DNA of 64,000 nt from positions 44,757-108,756 of the forward strand of contig FN648398.1 of the NCBI GenBank assembly GCA_000310025.1, given 5' to 3'. The notes beneath the pieces were generated by a model, which saw only the letters and a list, made by a program, of their open reading frames with translations, searched no databases and was not told the DNA's origin. The DNA is from Ectocarpus siliculosus. Lineage: Eukaryota; Sar; Phaeophyceae; Ectocarpales; Ectocarpaceae. Both the position numbers and the translations under genes were made by a program. Each line of letters opens with the position of its first letter. Position 1 is the first letter of the stretch. Shown here piece after piece: positions 22,042-33,000 of the stretch.

Positions 22042-22965
22042 ACACGTGCAGGTGGAATGATACCTGATGCAGTACCGCCACCAGAGAACGGGCTGCTATA
22101 TACGTGCACTGCAGGTGGAATGATACCTGTGAAGATGATGATGATGATGCAGTTCCGACACCAAGAGAAAAGGGCTGATTGCAACGAAAGGAGAACGCCT
22201 AGAAAGATAGATGCATGTTTAAATTTAATTGAACTGCCGCAGCCACGCCACTTGAGGAGGAGGAGCGGGCTGTGCGATACTGGCAATAGTGAAGCATACC
22301 ACTGGCGCGAATACGTACCAGACAAGAGGAACGGGCTGATTGCAACGAAAGGAGAAGGCCCAGAAGATACAACGAGCGGATGCAGATGATGAACGAGTGG
22401 ATGCGCCATGCTTGAAACGAAAGAGAGAAAATATGGTTAACAGGTGCAGAAGGACACAACTGGCGCGGCAACTTCACCGAAAGAGGAGCCGACTGCCGCC
22501 GGAAGGAGCGAGCTTAAACGAAACAATAGTTAACAGCAATCAACTTGCCCGAACACTTCCCTTTGAGCGAAAGTTGGACCACATCAAAGCAGGTGACCAA
22601 GACGAAGGAGACGACGGAGTCATGAAAATAGAAGTTGAATGGTACTGTAGATGTGTGGTATTAGTATTCAAAGCTCAAGAAGAACAAGACTGCGTGAAGA
22701 TGTCAAGACGCTGCCGGAGGAAGGATGGAAATAGAAGATTTGTGTTGGAGGATCGGGAGATCTGTGTTGAAGGACAGAAATTCGCTGCTAGTATGAATAT
22801 TGATTGGCAGTTAGTGAAGAAGTGATAATTTGATTTGAGTTGAATATGCAAGTACTAATGTTACTTCGTCGAGAGGACATTGATATGGTTTTGAGAGGAC
22901 ACTGAAGAGAGTTTATTTAGTCTTCTGCATCAGAGCTGTAGAACGAGGTAGTTCTCGAGAGGACA
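22042..22965 (+). other. Copia-C 3' region with repeated CAGGTGGAATGATACCTG palindrome and an unknown ORF
   Basis: The imperfect palindrome CAGGTGGAATGATACCTG occurs at about 21949, 22050 and 22111. An ORF at 22340-22825 (161 aa) lies where pol would be expected. It is Lys/Arg-rich at the start (KRKRENMVNRCRRTQLARQL) and has MKIEVEWYCRCVVLVF and WQLVKK near its end. It resembles no retroviral protein I know. It may be captured sequence or chance. Confidence 0.4.
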
Positions 22966-23193
22966 TGTTGGAGTATTTGTGTACAAGAACGACTGGTTCT
23001 ACTGCATGGGTTCTGTGCAGTATTGTGAAGGCGTGTTTCCAAGTCTGTAACCGTCAGGTGAAGACAGCTTGGGCGTCTGAGTGTGGATAATAAATCACTC
23101 TGTGTTTACCCTAACTACACCTCGCATGAACAACGCCAGCAGTTCGAGAGGACAGCGTCCCTCGCTGCACAGCGTGAGCCACTTCGCCCAATA
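22966..23193 (+). repeat. Copia-C 3' LTR
   Basis: Two substitutions relative to 16547-16774. Preceded by purine-rich GAGAGGACA and followed by CAGGT at 23194-23198. Confidence 0.9.
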
Positions 23194-23343
23194 CAGGTTG
23201 TATCATGTTAGCTTGTTTTTTGTTATGTTGGGTGTTGGTAAACATCATCAGTAGAGCATGGAAAGTTTCCAAATGATTGTTGTCGTCAACTTCCCTGGTG
23301 TTCCTCAAAGCGGTTTGGCGAGATATCTTGTCGCAACCATGAT

Positions 23344-23739
23344 ACGCACATGCGGTGTAATAAGTGACGTTTGGTAGAACGTAACATGTGTGACGAATTC
23401 GAGCGAGGAGCTCACGAATGAATTGATTGATATGGTTGAGCAGGGGATTGTAATTGTAGCGAGATCACGAGGTGTTGCGAGCCCCACCGGGTTCACTCCC
23501 GAACTATCCCTCAACATCTCACCTCTGCAAATACGCTGAAGAAGAAAGAAAGTACAAGTCCCAAAAGCGGCATCTAGAAACAACATCGACTTCGGTCACT
23601 GTCTCAAAAGACTTCGGTCTACACAGACTTCGGTCTGCACATCACACACACTATTGTCTGGAACTAACTGCACATAGGCTTAACCGCCTGCAGACACGAC
23701 CCTTGGGTACAGGGCACCTCGACACGACACATTTCTACA
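23344..23739 (+). repeat. Copia-A 5' LTR, second fragment
   Basis: It aligns with 41002-41393 of the 3' LTR from ACGCACATGCGGTGT to CATTTCTACA, with about 20 substitutions and one 4-bp indel. With 15827-15905 it makes a complete 475-bp LTR. Confidence 0.9.
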
Positions 23740-24874
23740 TGGATGGCATGCTAACTGGTGTCTGAAGAATCAACGAGAGGCCTCGGCAGAACAAGACCTT
23801 CGTCGACGCAAGATCAGCGGAACAGCGAGGACTGAAGACCGCTGACACAACAGCGGCAGAGGAGAGAAGATAGTACGGCCAGTGGCAGAAGGAGTAATTA
23901 ACCTGCTGCGCTGAACAAGCACCCCCGGGAGTGGGCTGAAGACTGCTCGGCGGAATACAAGTCTAACAACTGTGTTCACGCTAGACGAAGACCTGAAGCA
24001 GCGGGCACCGGACGGGCATTTGAGTGCGCACTCACCCCGTGACCGGCAAGTCGTAGGCCAGCGGGAGCGTGATCACTTCACCCCGTATACGACGGAGGTC
24101 AGGAAAGTCCTGCCGTGAGTGTCGACTCTGTGTAGTGGCAACCTCTCCGCCGACAATATCCAAATTATTGCGCCGAGATAAGGTCACGCGGCAGGCAGGT
24201 ACGCCACCCAACCGAGTTTACAGACCGTACGTTGTACTCTCGGGTGAGCGGTAATCCCTACGGGCAGTAAAGCGGCGGGGGTGGAGCGAGCGCGATTCCC
24301 ACCCGTGTAATCGAGAACTGCGGTCGGTGAAATTTGAGTCCTGATCCGGCTAAATTCAAACGACGTCTCGGTGGAATTGGTGACGCTGATCCCGTCACAA
24401 CCACGCGAGAACCCCACCGGTAGAAGAAGATCTCCAATCGGCGCGGGTCTACGTCCTGACAGAGTAGACAGCGCGGCTGCGGACCACCCTACACTAATAA
24501 GGAGCTAGGCAACAAGTTTCCTTCATCGACAGCAGCAGGAGTCATTGCATCTACAGAGGAAGGAGGAGCTGCATCATCAGCAGCAGCAGAAGGAAATTCA
24601 ACCAAGACTAGGGACAAGTCTTATCATCAACCATCAAGGTCTCACCGAGCGGGTTGCCGGCACACATACGCATCTCACGAAGTAAGCCGTGAAGTCGAAG
24701 AACTCAGCAGTCAGTCACACTATGCGTTAGTCTGACACGGAAAGCTGCAGTTGGAATTTCCCCCCGAACCCTCAAGTTGGAGCTGGTGGATTGGTCAGCG
24801 CTTCACAAAAGGTTGCGCGGGAAAGGAGGGACTGTACGACATTTCCCCGGACCCTGAAGAGAGCTGGTAACTGG
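23740..24874 (+). other. Copia-A leader, first part
   Basis: Non-coding leader between the 5' LTR and gag. Its last 120 bases are the first one and a half units of an irregular tandem repeat (see 24754-34625). No ORF resembles a retrotransposon protein. Confidence 0.6.
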
Positions 24875-25131
24875 TGTTAGAGAGTCTGCGAACATTGGTG
24901 TTGGATACACGTGGTGTATGACTTTGTGGCACGCAGATTCGTAAGATTACCGTTTGGTAGGGGGCCCCGTGATGAGTCACGGGGCCATTCCTTGCTGTTG
25001 GAGCGTTGGAGCTTCTCTGTGCGGAGCACTCCCTCTTTCGTCCGTGTGAAGGACGGTCGCCTACCTCTCGTGAAGTTAATACATCACCGAAACAGTCTCA
25101 CTCGATAAATAAGTGGCGTAGGCCGCAAACA
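24875..25131 (+). repeat. Copia-B 5' LTR
   Basis: Pairs with 34108-34364. It contains a strong stem GGGGCCCCGTGATGAGTCAC ... GGGGCC region near 24961-24986 and ends GTAGGCCGCAAACA. Confidence 0.92.
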
Positions 25132-25157
25132 CTCCCCTCGAGGGAAGCCACATCGGG

Positions 25158-25412
25158 ATGAGCTCTACTGGAGATGAGGTGCCCACTGCTGCGAGTGGAT
25201 TACAGATCCGCCCGCCGGTGGAGGAGGGCCGCGACGCAGAGCTTGCGAGTTTGCAACTGCAGATTTCGCGATTGGCGGCCCTGGTGGAGGAGTCGATGAA
25301 GAAGAAGGAGCCTGGCAGCGTCGTGGCGGATGCAGCCAGTAGTGGCGGCTGGGTTGCCGCCACCGGAGGCCAAGATCAGCCCCTGCAGCCGCACGGCGGA
25401 GGCGGGGGATTT
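25158..25412 (+). pseudogene. Copia-B gag N-terminus, cut by the DIRS-type element
   Basis: ATG 25158 opens MSSTGDEVPTAASGLQIRPP followed by a heptad-like helix (LASLQLQISRLAALVEESMK) that could be a short coiled coil, then Gly-rich sequence. The frame runs into DIRS-type terminal sequence at about 25413. The remainder of gag resumes after about 28.8-28.95 kb. Confidence 0.6.
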
Positions 25413-25830
25413 CTGTTGTATGCTTATCCCTTACCCTGATCATTCAATGTAAGTATTGGATTTGGTTGGGTGAGGCCTCCTGCGCCTGCAGGAGGGCCTC
25501 GCTACAAGTAACCCTTTGGGCTGGGTGTACCCAGGCCCAAAGTGTTTGAATGATCAGCAACTTCATGAATATAGTAAGCATTGTGTAGGGCGGGTGGGAT
25601 GGTCTCAAATATACCCCTTCTTCTGTGCTCCGGCGTATTTCGGGAGAGAAAAGGGGGACTAAACTAGGTGGGGGTCATTTTCCAACATCCTTTCTGGAAT
25701 ATCTGACTCTTCCCGATTTCGTTCCGAAATCTAGATGCGTCTCAAATCCGAGATTACTGTTGTATTATTATCCCTTACCCAGATCATTCAATGTAAGTAT
25801 TGGATTTGGTTGGGTGAGGCCTCCTGCGCC
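25413..25830. repeat. DIRS-1 split direct repeats and nested hairpins
   Basis: Two 74-bp direct copies (25413-25486, 25757-25830) share GATCATTCAATGTAAGTATT and GAGGCCTCCTGCGCC. Inside the first interval, an 11-bp perfect inverted repeat TGATCATTCAA/TTGAATGATCA (25437-25447, 25546-25556) encloses two further stems: GAGGCCTCCTGC with GCAGGAGGGCCTC, and TTTGGGC...GTGTAC...GCCCAAAG. Confidence 0.8.
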
Positions 25831-25936
25831 GGCCTGTGGTCCCGCCCATTACTTTCTTGTTAATTATCCGATCTGTCACATCTTAGTTATTGACCACTCA
25901 CGCCTCTAAGCTAGGTCTCGCCCACCCAAACTTTCT

Positions 25937-27385
25937 TTATTTTTCGCGGCGAGCACACGCAGAGAAATCGCATGTGAAGTCAGCCGACAACGGCAACGCG
26001 TTTGAGTCTGCGTATAGCTCGCTACGGATCCTCTTGGAACCCGTTGCCCCCAGACTAGTAGTGGCGCCAACATATCGCTTCGCTACACTTGCCGTACGCC
26101 ACCCGGCAATTTTCATGATAGCGTCCATCGCCGTTCCGTCAAGCGACTGCGCTACAGAACCTCCGACGCGGAACGAGTGCATAGTGTGGCGGTGCGGCAG
26201 TCCCGCCGCTCGCAGATGCCCTTGTAGGGCAGCCGTCATCTGAACCGCCGTAAGCGGAGCGCAGCCCCGAGTTCCATCCAGCAGAACGATAGGAAACAGA
26301 TGCCCTTGGGACAAATCCCAGCCAATACGCTCCGCCGCACTGATGTAGGCCGTAACATTGCTTACCGCACAAATAGACGGGAAGGCGACGTCCGGACGCA
26401 CGACCACGGCATCGACAGAGTCCCGGAGGGTCTTGCCAAACTGGAAGTTAAAAATCAGACCCTGCCCCGCGGGCAACCGCAGAACTTGCGATCCCATAGT
26501 GAAGGAGAGATCATGGCCTCGCCGCATGGAGGCGAACGCCAGCGAAAACAAAGCGACGTCCCGAGGGAGCTCAATACGTCCCGCCAAAGAGGACGCAGTC
26601 TGCGCGCGAGAGCGCATGTCCCTCAACAGACCGATGAGGACGTGCGGTAACATAGCCTCTGCCTGGTTGACAGCGACACCCACACGGTTTTTGTTCCTCC
26701 CCCGTGGAAACGAGGTAGGAGTCCACGAGAGGACTACAACAGGGGTTGCCCGAGCGCGTGGCAGGGTCCCAGCTGCTGTCTTTTCCCAACTGTTCTTGCA
26801 TCGCCATCTTCAGCTTGGACACGATCCCTTTCTGCATGGACGCGGCGGCATACCGCTTAGCACATGGCGAGTTTGGAAGACAATCGCGGCCGTGAGTCGT
26901 GCCGACACCAGGGCATGCCCTGTCGTGCACCCACTTGGTACCGTGTCCAAGAAGCAGAGATAGTCAAACACGTCTCGGTCCGACGCCTGCTTCCAACCCC
27001 GACGTTTTTCAGTCACCGAAAGTATGAAAGCGTCGAACCCGTCCGCTACGGCGCACTTGCGCTGTTGAGCACGACGGTTAGACGCGGCCGAGAAGACCTG
27101 ATCACCACGAGCGCGCAGCGCCTCGAAATCGATCGACACCCGAGCCGCTTGAGGGTCACGCGGTACCGGACGCCCGCGGGCAGGCTGAACACCGCAGGAC
27201 CAACAATAGTTGTAATGTCCCACGTTTTCCGTCTGGCACGACGAACACGCGACAAACTGGACACAGCCGCCCGGAGGCAGGGTGGGGACCTGTGATACGA
27301 ACAACAAGCCATCCACAAGCCAAAGGGAGGGAACTGGGCAAGATGGACAAGGGTCGCATGCTGCATTACAAGATACCGGTGTCAA
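25937..27385 (-). pseudogene. DIRS-1 tyrosine recombinase with N-terminal zinc ribbon
   Basis: Transcribed on the minus strand from 27385. The first frame has CSSCQTENVGHYNYCWSCG, a CxxC...CxxC zinc ribbon. It is followed by an alpha-helical core-binding domain (RGWKQASDRDVFDYLCFLDT). A frame change near 26860 and another near 26690 lead into the catalytic part, 26683-25937 (about 248 aa). That part retains Arg in MRRGHDL, His-x-x-Arg in HTMHSFRVGG, Trp in IAGWRT and Tyr in AKRYVG: the R-H-R-W-Y set of tyrosine recombinases. In the family this enzyme integrates the circular cDNA. All catalytic residues survive but the frames do not. Confidence 0.8.
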
Positions 27386-27425
27386 TCAAAGAGATTGTTT
27401 TTTTGTTTTGGAGAGCGGCAGCCAC

Positions 27426-28757
27426 CTAAGAACAAGAACCAAAATCAACCTCGTAAGCTACCATGGACCAGCTCGGGTACTTCCACTCTTTCAGGGACCC
27501 ATCTGGGCAGGGCCACTGAAAATATCCCCCCGCATTAGGCGGGGAAATCAGCAAAGACCGCACTGCCGCCTGCTGCACTCGAGGGAACCAGTAAGACCTA
27601 GAACCCGGTACAACAATAACCGCATGGGCGTGGCACTCCGCAAGGTGTTGCACTACGTGGCCCGCCATCACCGGCGGCGGGAAACAATAGCCGAATGCTC
27701 GATCCAGAGCACCTGGGCGCAACGACACGTCTTGGGCGAAAACATCTACACCCGATGAACCCTCGCAATCATAGCGCGAGAAAAACGGCAGAACAACGTC
27801 CGACTCCGGGATACGTTGAGCCGAAGCGTTGGAGGCCATGAGGTCGATAGTAAACGGCCCCATGTCCTCCCAGAGAGCCTGAAACGCCGCCGGGTTGAGC
27901 CTGATGATGCCCTCACGCGAAGGGCGAGAGATGTCATCAGCGACGACATTGGCAGCCGACGGGACCCATTTGAGGGACGGCATAAACTCATACTCGACTT
28001 GTAGCTCGAACAAACGAACAAGAAGTGCATGCGTGTCCGGGTCGCGTGCCCGCCCCCTGTTGAAAGATCCACACACCGCGGTGTTGTCGACGTCGATGAG
28101 CACGTGCGCCCGCTGCAAGGAAGCCGGGATGCGCGCACAGAATAGGCGCAACAAGTGGTACAACGCAAACATCTCTTTCTTGTTAATATGTTTGTGTAGC
28201 CAATCGTCGAGGAACACGCCACCTGCGCGGTATTGAGCTCCCTTTATGTTGATAGCACCAACCCAGCCAAGGGAAGACGCGTCTGATGATCCGTCGATTT
28301 TGACGATGAGGTGGCTCGCTCGCTGCCACGGCCCTTCGTGCGAAGAAGCCGTCAGCGACAGCCACTTCTGGAACTCTTGCCGTAGATCCGCTTAAGCAGC
28401 ACGTGTCAGATCGATCTGACGCTGGTTGGTTTTGTCCATCGCGGAAAGGACGGCAAACATGGCATGCGTCTAAAGCGACGCCGGCCGAATCGCCACCGTC
28501 ATGCTCATGCACTTACCCGCAACGCGTTGCAGCGTTCGGTAGGACACGCACCCATCGGCCAGAGCTGTCCGCAGTAAGCCATGCAGCTTGTCCAGCTTCT
28601 CTTGTGGGATCCGGAAGGTCGTCGTCTCCGAATCGCAGATGATGCCGAGGTATTGTAGCGCTGTGACGGGTCGAAGCTCGCACCTCGTGAGTGACAGGAA
28701 CTGTCCGCAGAAGAGCGAAGTTAGCATGGCGACGTGAGTCGCTTCCCCGGCTGCCAA
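27426..28757 (-). pseudogene. DIRS-1 reverse transcriptase connection and RNase H
   Basis: The 28757-28470 segment contains LRPVTALQYLGIICDS and IPQEKLDKLHGLL, typical of the DIRS-type reverse transcriptase thumb. A frame change follows. RNase H residues are then visible as SDASSLGWVGAIN (first Asp), NKKEMFALYHLL (Glu), IDVDNTAVCG (Asp) and ADDISRPSRE (last Asp). A long C-terminal tail (to 27426) has FTIDLMASNASAQ, GVDVFAQD and YCFPPP, which in DIRS and Ngaro elements follows RNase H. The polymerase YxDD motif region is absent because of the truncation. Confidence 0.75.
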
Positions 28758-28899
28758 CCACTGATCCTGCGCCGGCCGACCATATGTGGCCAGAAAGTTG
28801 CTCCGGCAAGGGAGAGATAGTGGGCAAGGACCACGGCAGCTGCTGGAAGGCGGCTGGGAGATCGGGAGCGAACCCTGCGAGACCAGCCGGAGTGGGCCC

Positions 28900-30091
28900 A
28901 GGCATAGGACCGGACTACGGGGAAGCGAGTGGGTTGAAGCCCCCAGGTGAGATACCCGTGATTCGAGGAAATGGAGAATACCTCGACGGCTACAGCAGTA
29001 GCCACCAGAAAAAAGTGACGGTCAATGCCCCGCTTCTAGACGGAAAAAGCCGTAGCCATGGATTTGATTCGTGGCGAAAATCGTTCATCCAAGCTGCGAA
29101 GACCATCGACTTGGACGGGCAGTTTATAGGGGATGCAGAGAGCAGTATCCCCGTGGGCGGCCCAAACTTGTCGACTTCCGAACTGCCCCGTAGGGGGCAC
29201 ACGAGAGCAGAAGTCCAACGAGGGCTTCAAGCGTTCCACTTTATCACTACTGCTGTGGTAGAAGAAGCTGACAAAGCAATCATCAGTAACTGTACGTCAG
29301 CGAAAGTGGTCCTCGCGGAATTGGAAAAGGTCTACGATCCAGAATCACAGGGGTCAAAACAGGCCTTGATGCGGAAGATGTTCGACTTTGCAATCCCCAC
29401 ACACAGCAACAGCAACCCCATCGAGCACCTCTACTCACTCGAGCTGCTGTATGCCCGCCTGCGCGAAAAGGGGCTCAATGATGAACAACCCTTCGTTCTC
29501 GCCCACTTCGTTGGTTCCCTCCCACCCGAGTACCAACAAGCGAAGTTCCTGTTGGAGACAGCTACGGCGCTGGATAGAGCCGAGATCGTCAGGATCGTGA
29601 GCACCGTGCACGCGAGCCTCCCGGAGGGGAGAAAGGTTCCGAAGGGCCAGCATAGGGCGGAGCATGCTCTCCTCGCGAGCGATGGTAGCGGCGGGGGAGG
29701 AGCACCGGGCCGCGGCAACAGCGGCCGCCGCAAGGGCGGCGGCGGCGGCGGCGGCAACCAGAAGGGGAGAGGGGGTGGCGCGAAGGCTGGTGGCGGCGGC
29801 GGAGGCGGCGACGACGATGCGGGTAGCATGCGCGGTCGCTGTTTCCGGTGCGGTAAGAAAGGCCACCAGGTGGCCAGCTGCCCCGAGAGCAAGCCCGTGC
29901 GATGTGAGACATGCAAGGGCTACGGGCACGACAAGAGCAAGTGCCCGACCGAGGAGGCGGTGCTCTCGTCGTGGAAGTGCCGGCGGGGGGGGCGTCTGCG
30001 GACGCCACAGCACTGGACGTGGCAGAAGAGGCGCTGGTGGTCGGTGACATCTCAGGCGAGTGTCACAGAGTCGTTGGTCGAGGGAGTGTAG
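28900..30091 (+). pseudogene. Copia-B gag, main part, with two zinc knuckles
   Basis: Coding resumes after DIRS-1. The Gag core includes HGFDSWRKSFIQAAKTIDL, KVVLAELEKVYDPESQG and LPPEYQQAKFLLE, matching UBN2-type copia Gag. A Gly-rich stretch encoded by GGC runs (about 29690-29820) precedes two CCHC knuckles, CFRCGKKGHQVASC and CETCKGYGHDKSKC. The frame ends at 30091. Protease continues in the -1 frame, and the change falls at or near the eight-G run at about 29985-29992. The frame extends back to 28691, but that part lies in DIRS-1. Confidence 0.8.
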
Positions 30092-33000
30092 AGCAGGCTA
30101 GGCGGGGGAGGTATGTTGCCGATGCCGGCGCCACCACCCACATGTTCGCGAACTCAGATGGGTTCGTTCGTTACGAAGAGTGTGATCGACGTGTGCGCGT
30201 CGCCGCAGGAGAAACCTTCCCTATTGTAGGGTATGGCGACGTGACGGTAACCCTTAGCTCGCGCGACGGTACAACCGACCTGTTGTTGAAACGGGTTGCA
30301 CACGTTCCCCGACTATATTACAACCTAGTATCTCTCACTTCCCTCTTCGACGACGGGTTCGAAACCAAAACCCTCAATATACACGAGTTGAAATTGGAGA
30401 GAGGGGGGGGGAAGTCGGTGTACTTCCCCCGATGCGGTAACCTGTACGTTCAGAACGGTTTCCGCAAACACTCCGAACAAGCCTATGCCGCAATTGCTCC
30501 TGGTAGCGCGAAAGCGCCCAACACCCCCGTTGACATCAACGACTTCCACTGCGCGCACGGCCACTCCCACGAGGTGCTGCTGAGGACCACGGCGAAGCAG
30601 CAGGGAACGACGCTGGTGGGCGAGCTCCGGGAGTGCCTGGGGTGCTCGACGGCGACGGGGCTTTCCAAGCCCATCCCCAACAAGACGTCGACCCGAGCAT
30701 TTAAAAAACTGCAGCGAGTTTTCGTGGATTTGAGGGGAAAAGCTAGGGTGCAGAGCTTGGGGGGGAAGTGGTACACTCTCAATGTCAAGGATCATTACAC
30801 AAGGTGGAACCGTGTCTATTTCCTGAAGCACAAATCAGACGCCGCTGAGGCATTCGAGAGGTACCTTGCAGAAAACCGGGCAGACGGTGCCCCGTCCGAT
30901 GTCATGGTCGTGAGATCCGACAATGGAGGAGAGGTTTTTTAGGGAGAGTTCGGCAAGGTGTGCCGGAAGTACTGCATCAAACAGGACTTCACCCCGCACA
31001 CAGCCCAGAATACAACGGTGTAGCTGAGAGAGCACTGGGTCTGATCAAGGATGCAGCACTAGCCGCCCGTATCCAAGCGCCAACTCTTTACCCCGGAGCA
31101 CCGAACTACCCCTCCCTTTGGGCCGAGGCCATAGCTTGGGCATGCAACGCCCTGAACTGCACCTCCACCACATCCAACCCAGAGAAGAAATCGCCGTACG
31201 AGATGTGGCACGAGCACCCTCCCCCGCCGGGGGCGACGAACCCGTTCCTCAAACCTGCCGTATACAAGGTCAAGCGCACACACAAGTCCGAGCCGAAAGC
31301 CCAAAAGTGTTTTTACCTCGGCCCGGGAATGAACACCAACCGTGATTGCGTGCGCATCCTGAACGAAAAACGCCAAGCGATAACAACTCGCAACTTCACC
31401 TGGCAATCCGTACCCGCCGCCCCCACCGCCCTGCCCCAGTCGCTGCCTCCCATCGCAGAGGAGGAAGAGGAATTCGCGACTGAGGAGGACGAGGTTTGGG
31501 AGGGCGCGTCGAGCCAAGGTGAAAGGAGGGCGGAGGGAGAATCTGTGGATGGAGGACCAGATTTCAACCTTGGCACCACGGCAGCCCCGGGGCCCGCGCG
31601 GCCGCCCGCGCGCGTAGCGCCGGCGGCGCCGCCGGCCGCGCCCCAGGAGTCGGGCGCAGGCGACGCTGGCGATGGCGCCCCCTCGAGCAGGGAGGGCGCG
31701 AGCGTCGCCCCATCTACCACGTCGGCCGGCATGGCCGATGCGAGCGTCGGCGAGGACGACCGCCGCAGCAGCAGCAGCCGCGGTAGCGGTAGCGGAGGCA
31801 GCGGTAGCGGCAGCGGCAGCGACAGAGGCAGCAACAGCGGCAGCGACAGCGGCATCGACATCGGCAGCGGCAGCGGCAGCGGCAGCGGCAGCGGTAGTGA
31901 TAGCGACAGCGACAGCGAGACGGATCTCCTGGCGCTCCGCGGGCCAGAGGCCCGGCGGCTCGCCCTTTTCGACAAGCCGGCGGAACTCACCAGCCGCCGC
32001 ACCAGAGAGAACCCTCGCAGAAACCCGAGGTACGAGTCGCCCCCGTCGCCGACAAGTGCCGAAGCCCTGCTCGCCGCGGTGGCGAGCCTGCCCGTCAACA
32101 GCACGGAGGAGTTCACCCGCTGGATGCTCTCGGCGGTACTCCACGTGGCGGAGGGGCTAGAGGCAAGGGTGGTGCGAGAGTTCCTGTTCGAGCGCTCCGA
32201 GGAGGCCCACGGTGCGCGCCAAGAAGCGGAGGACTTCCTGCTGGGTGCGGTGGACCTCATGCTCAACTCGCCAGACGCCTTCGAGACGGCTCTGGCGTCC
32301 CACAAGCTAAGTGAATCCCCCATAGGCAAGCGTCCGAGTGATGTAGAACCCCCCCCCCATGACCGTAGCCGGCGTTGCCAAGTCTGTACAGAGAGGGGTG
32401 GGAACAGGCCATGAGGGAAGAGTTTGAAGGGCACTTGGGCACGGGGACGTTTTCATTCGTAGACGGCACGCCAGAGGGGCGCAGGCCTGTGAGCTCAAAG
32501 TGGTGTTTTAGTTGGAAGACCAACAAGGAAGGGAAGCTAGACAAGTTCAAAGCGCGTCTGGTTGCTAGGGGTTTTTCGCAAATCCCGAACGTCGATTATT
32601 TCCATTCGTCTTCCCCTTGCCCCTTATCCGCATCCATTAAGCTGATGCTTTCGGTAGCAAACGAGAAGGGCATGAACCTCAATCACTGGGATGTGAAGCA
32701 GGCGTACACACACGCCACGCTAGACGAGGAGGTTTTTCTGAGGCTCCCCGCTGGGTGCGGGGACAAATCGCATAAAATTGGTAAGGCTGAGCGTGCGATT
32801 TACGGTCTGAAGCAGAGCGGTAGGCAGTGGGGGTACCACGCTGCTGATACGCTAGTCGAGAACGGGTTCGAACAGTGCAAGGCGGACCCGTGCGTTTTCC
32901 GCAAGACGGTAGACGAAGTCGTGGTGATGATTATCGTGATCTACGTGGATGACATTTTGGTGACTGGGTCTGACGAGGATTGTGAGGAGTTGCTTTCTTC

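Larger units (their letters stand above)
16547..23193 (+). mobile_element. Copia-C: short gag-only (TR-GAG-like) copia element, split by Copia-D
   Basis: The 228-bp LTRs at 16547-16774 and 22966-23193 differ at about two positions. The flanking duplication is CAGGT (16542-16546 and 23194-23198). The LTRs begin TGTTGG and end CCAATA, so the usual CA end is changed. After the 5' LTR comes GGTTATGAGCC, a plausible primer-binding site. Without Copia-D the element is only about 2.7 kb and encodes gag plus one unidentified ORF. There is no protease, integrase or reverse transcriptase, so it would need proteins from another copia element. Confidence 0.85.
15906..23338. mobile_element. Unclassified insertion in the Copia-A 5' LTR (itself carrying Copia-C)
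   Basis: The 5' LTR of Copia-A is interrupted here, with ATGAT on both sides (15901-15905, 23339-23343) and ATCAT at the matching place in the intact 3' LTR. Once Copia-C and one CAGGT copy are removed, about 780 bp of this insertion remain (15906-16546 and 23199-23338). Its ends (TAAGGAATAATAAAAAC and CTTGTCGCAACC) are not TG..CA and are not inverted repeats. No coding was seen. It contains a 36-bp direct repeat (TTCATGGAAGTGGAACAAAA ...) near 16285-16360. It could be a solo LTR with mutated ends or a short non-autonomous element. Confidence 0.6.
25413..28850 (-). mobile_element. DIRS/Ngaro-type tyrosine-recombinase retroelement, 5'-truncated, DIRS-1
   Basis: On the minus strand the order is the reverse transcriptase end/connection (28757-28470), RNase H and its C-terminal tail (about 28320-27426), then a zinc-finger tyrosine recombinase (27385-25937). 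A 74-bp direct repeat flanks the noncoding 3' end (25413-25486 and 25757-25830). It resembles the split direct repeats (B1-A2-B2) of Ngaro/PAT-type elements. The matching A1 copy and the reverse transcriptase catalytic domain are missing from the other end, so the insertion is 5'-truncated. The high-coordinate boundary is uncertain (28.77-28.95 kb). No target duplication is expected for tyrosine-recombinase elements. Confidence 0.75.

Noticed and set aside
28691-28900. Start of Copia-B gag at 28691
   Set aside because: The first about 200 bases of that frame lie in minus-strand DIRS-1 sequence; the true gag start is the separated piece at 25158.
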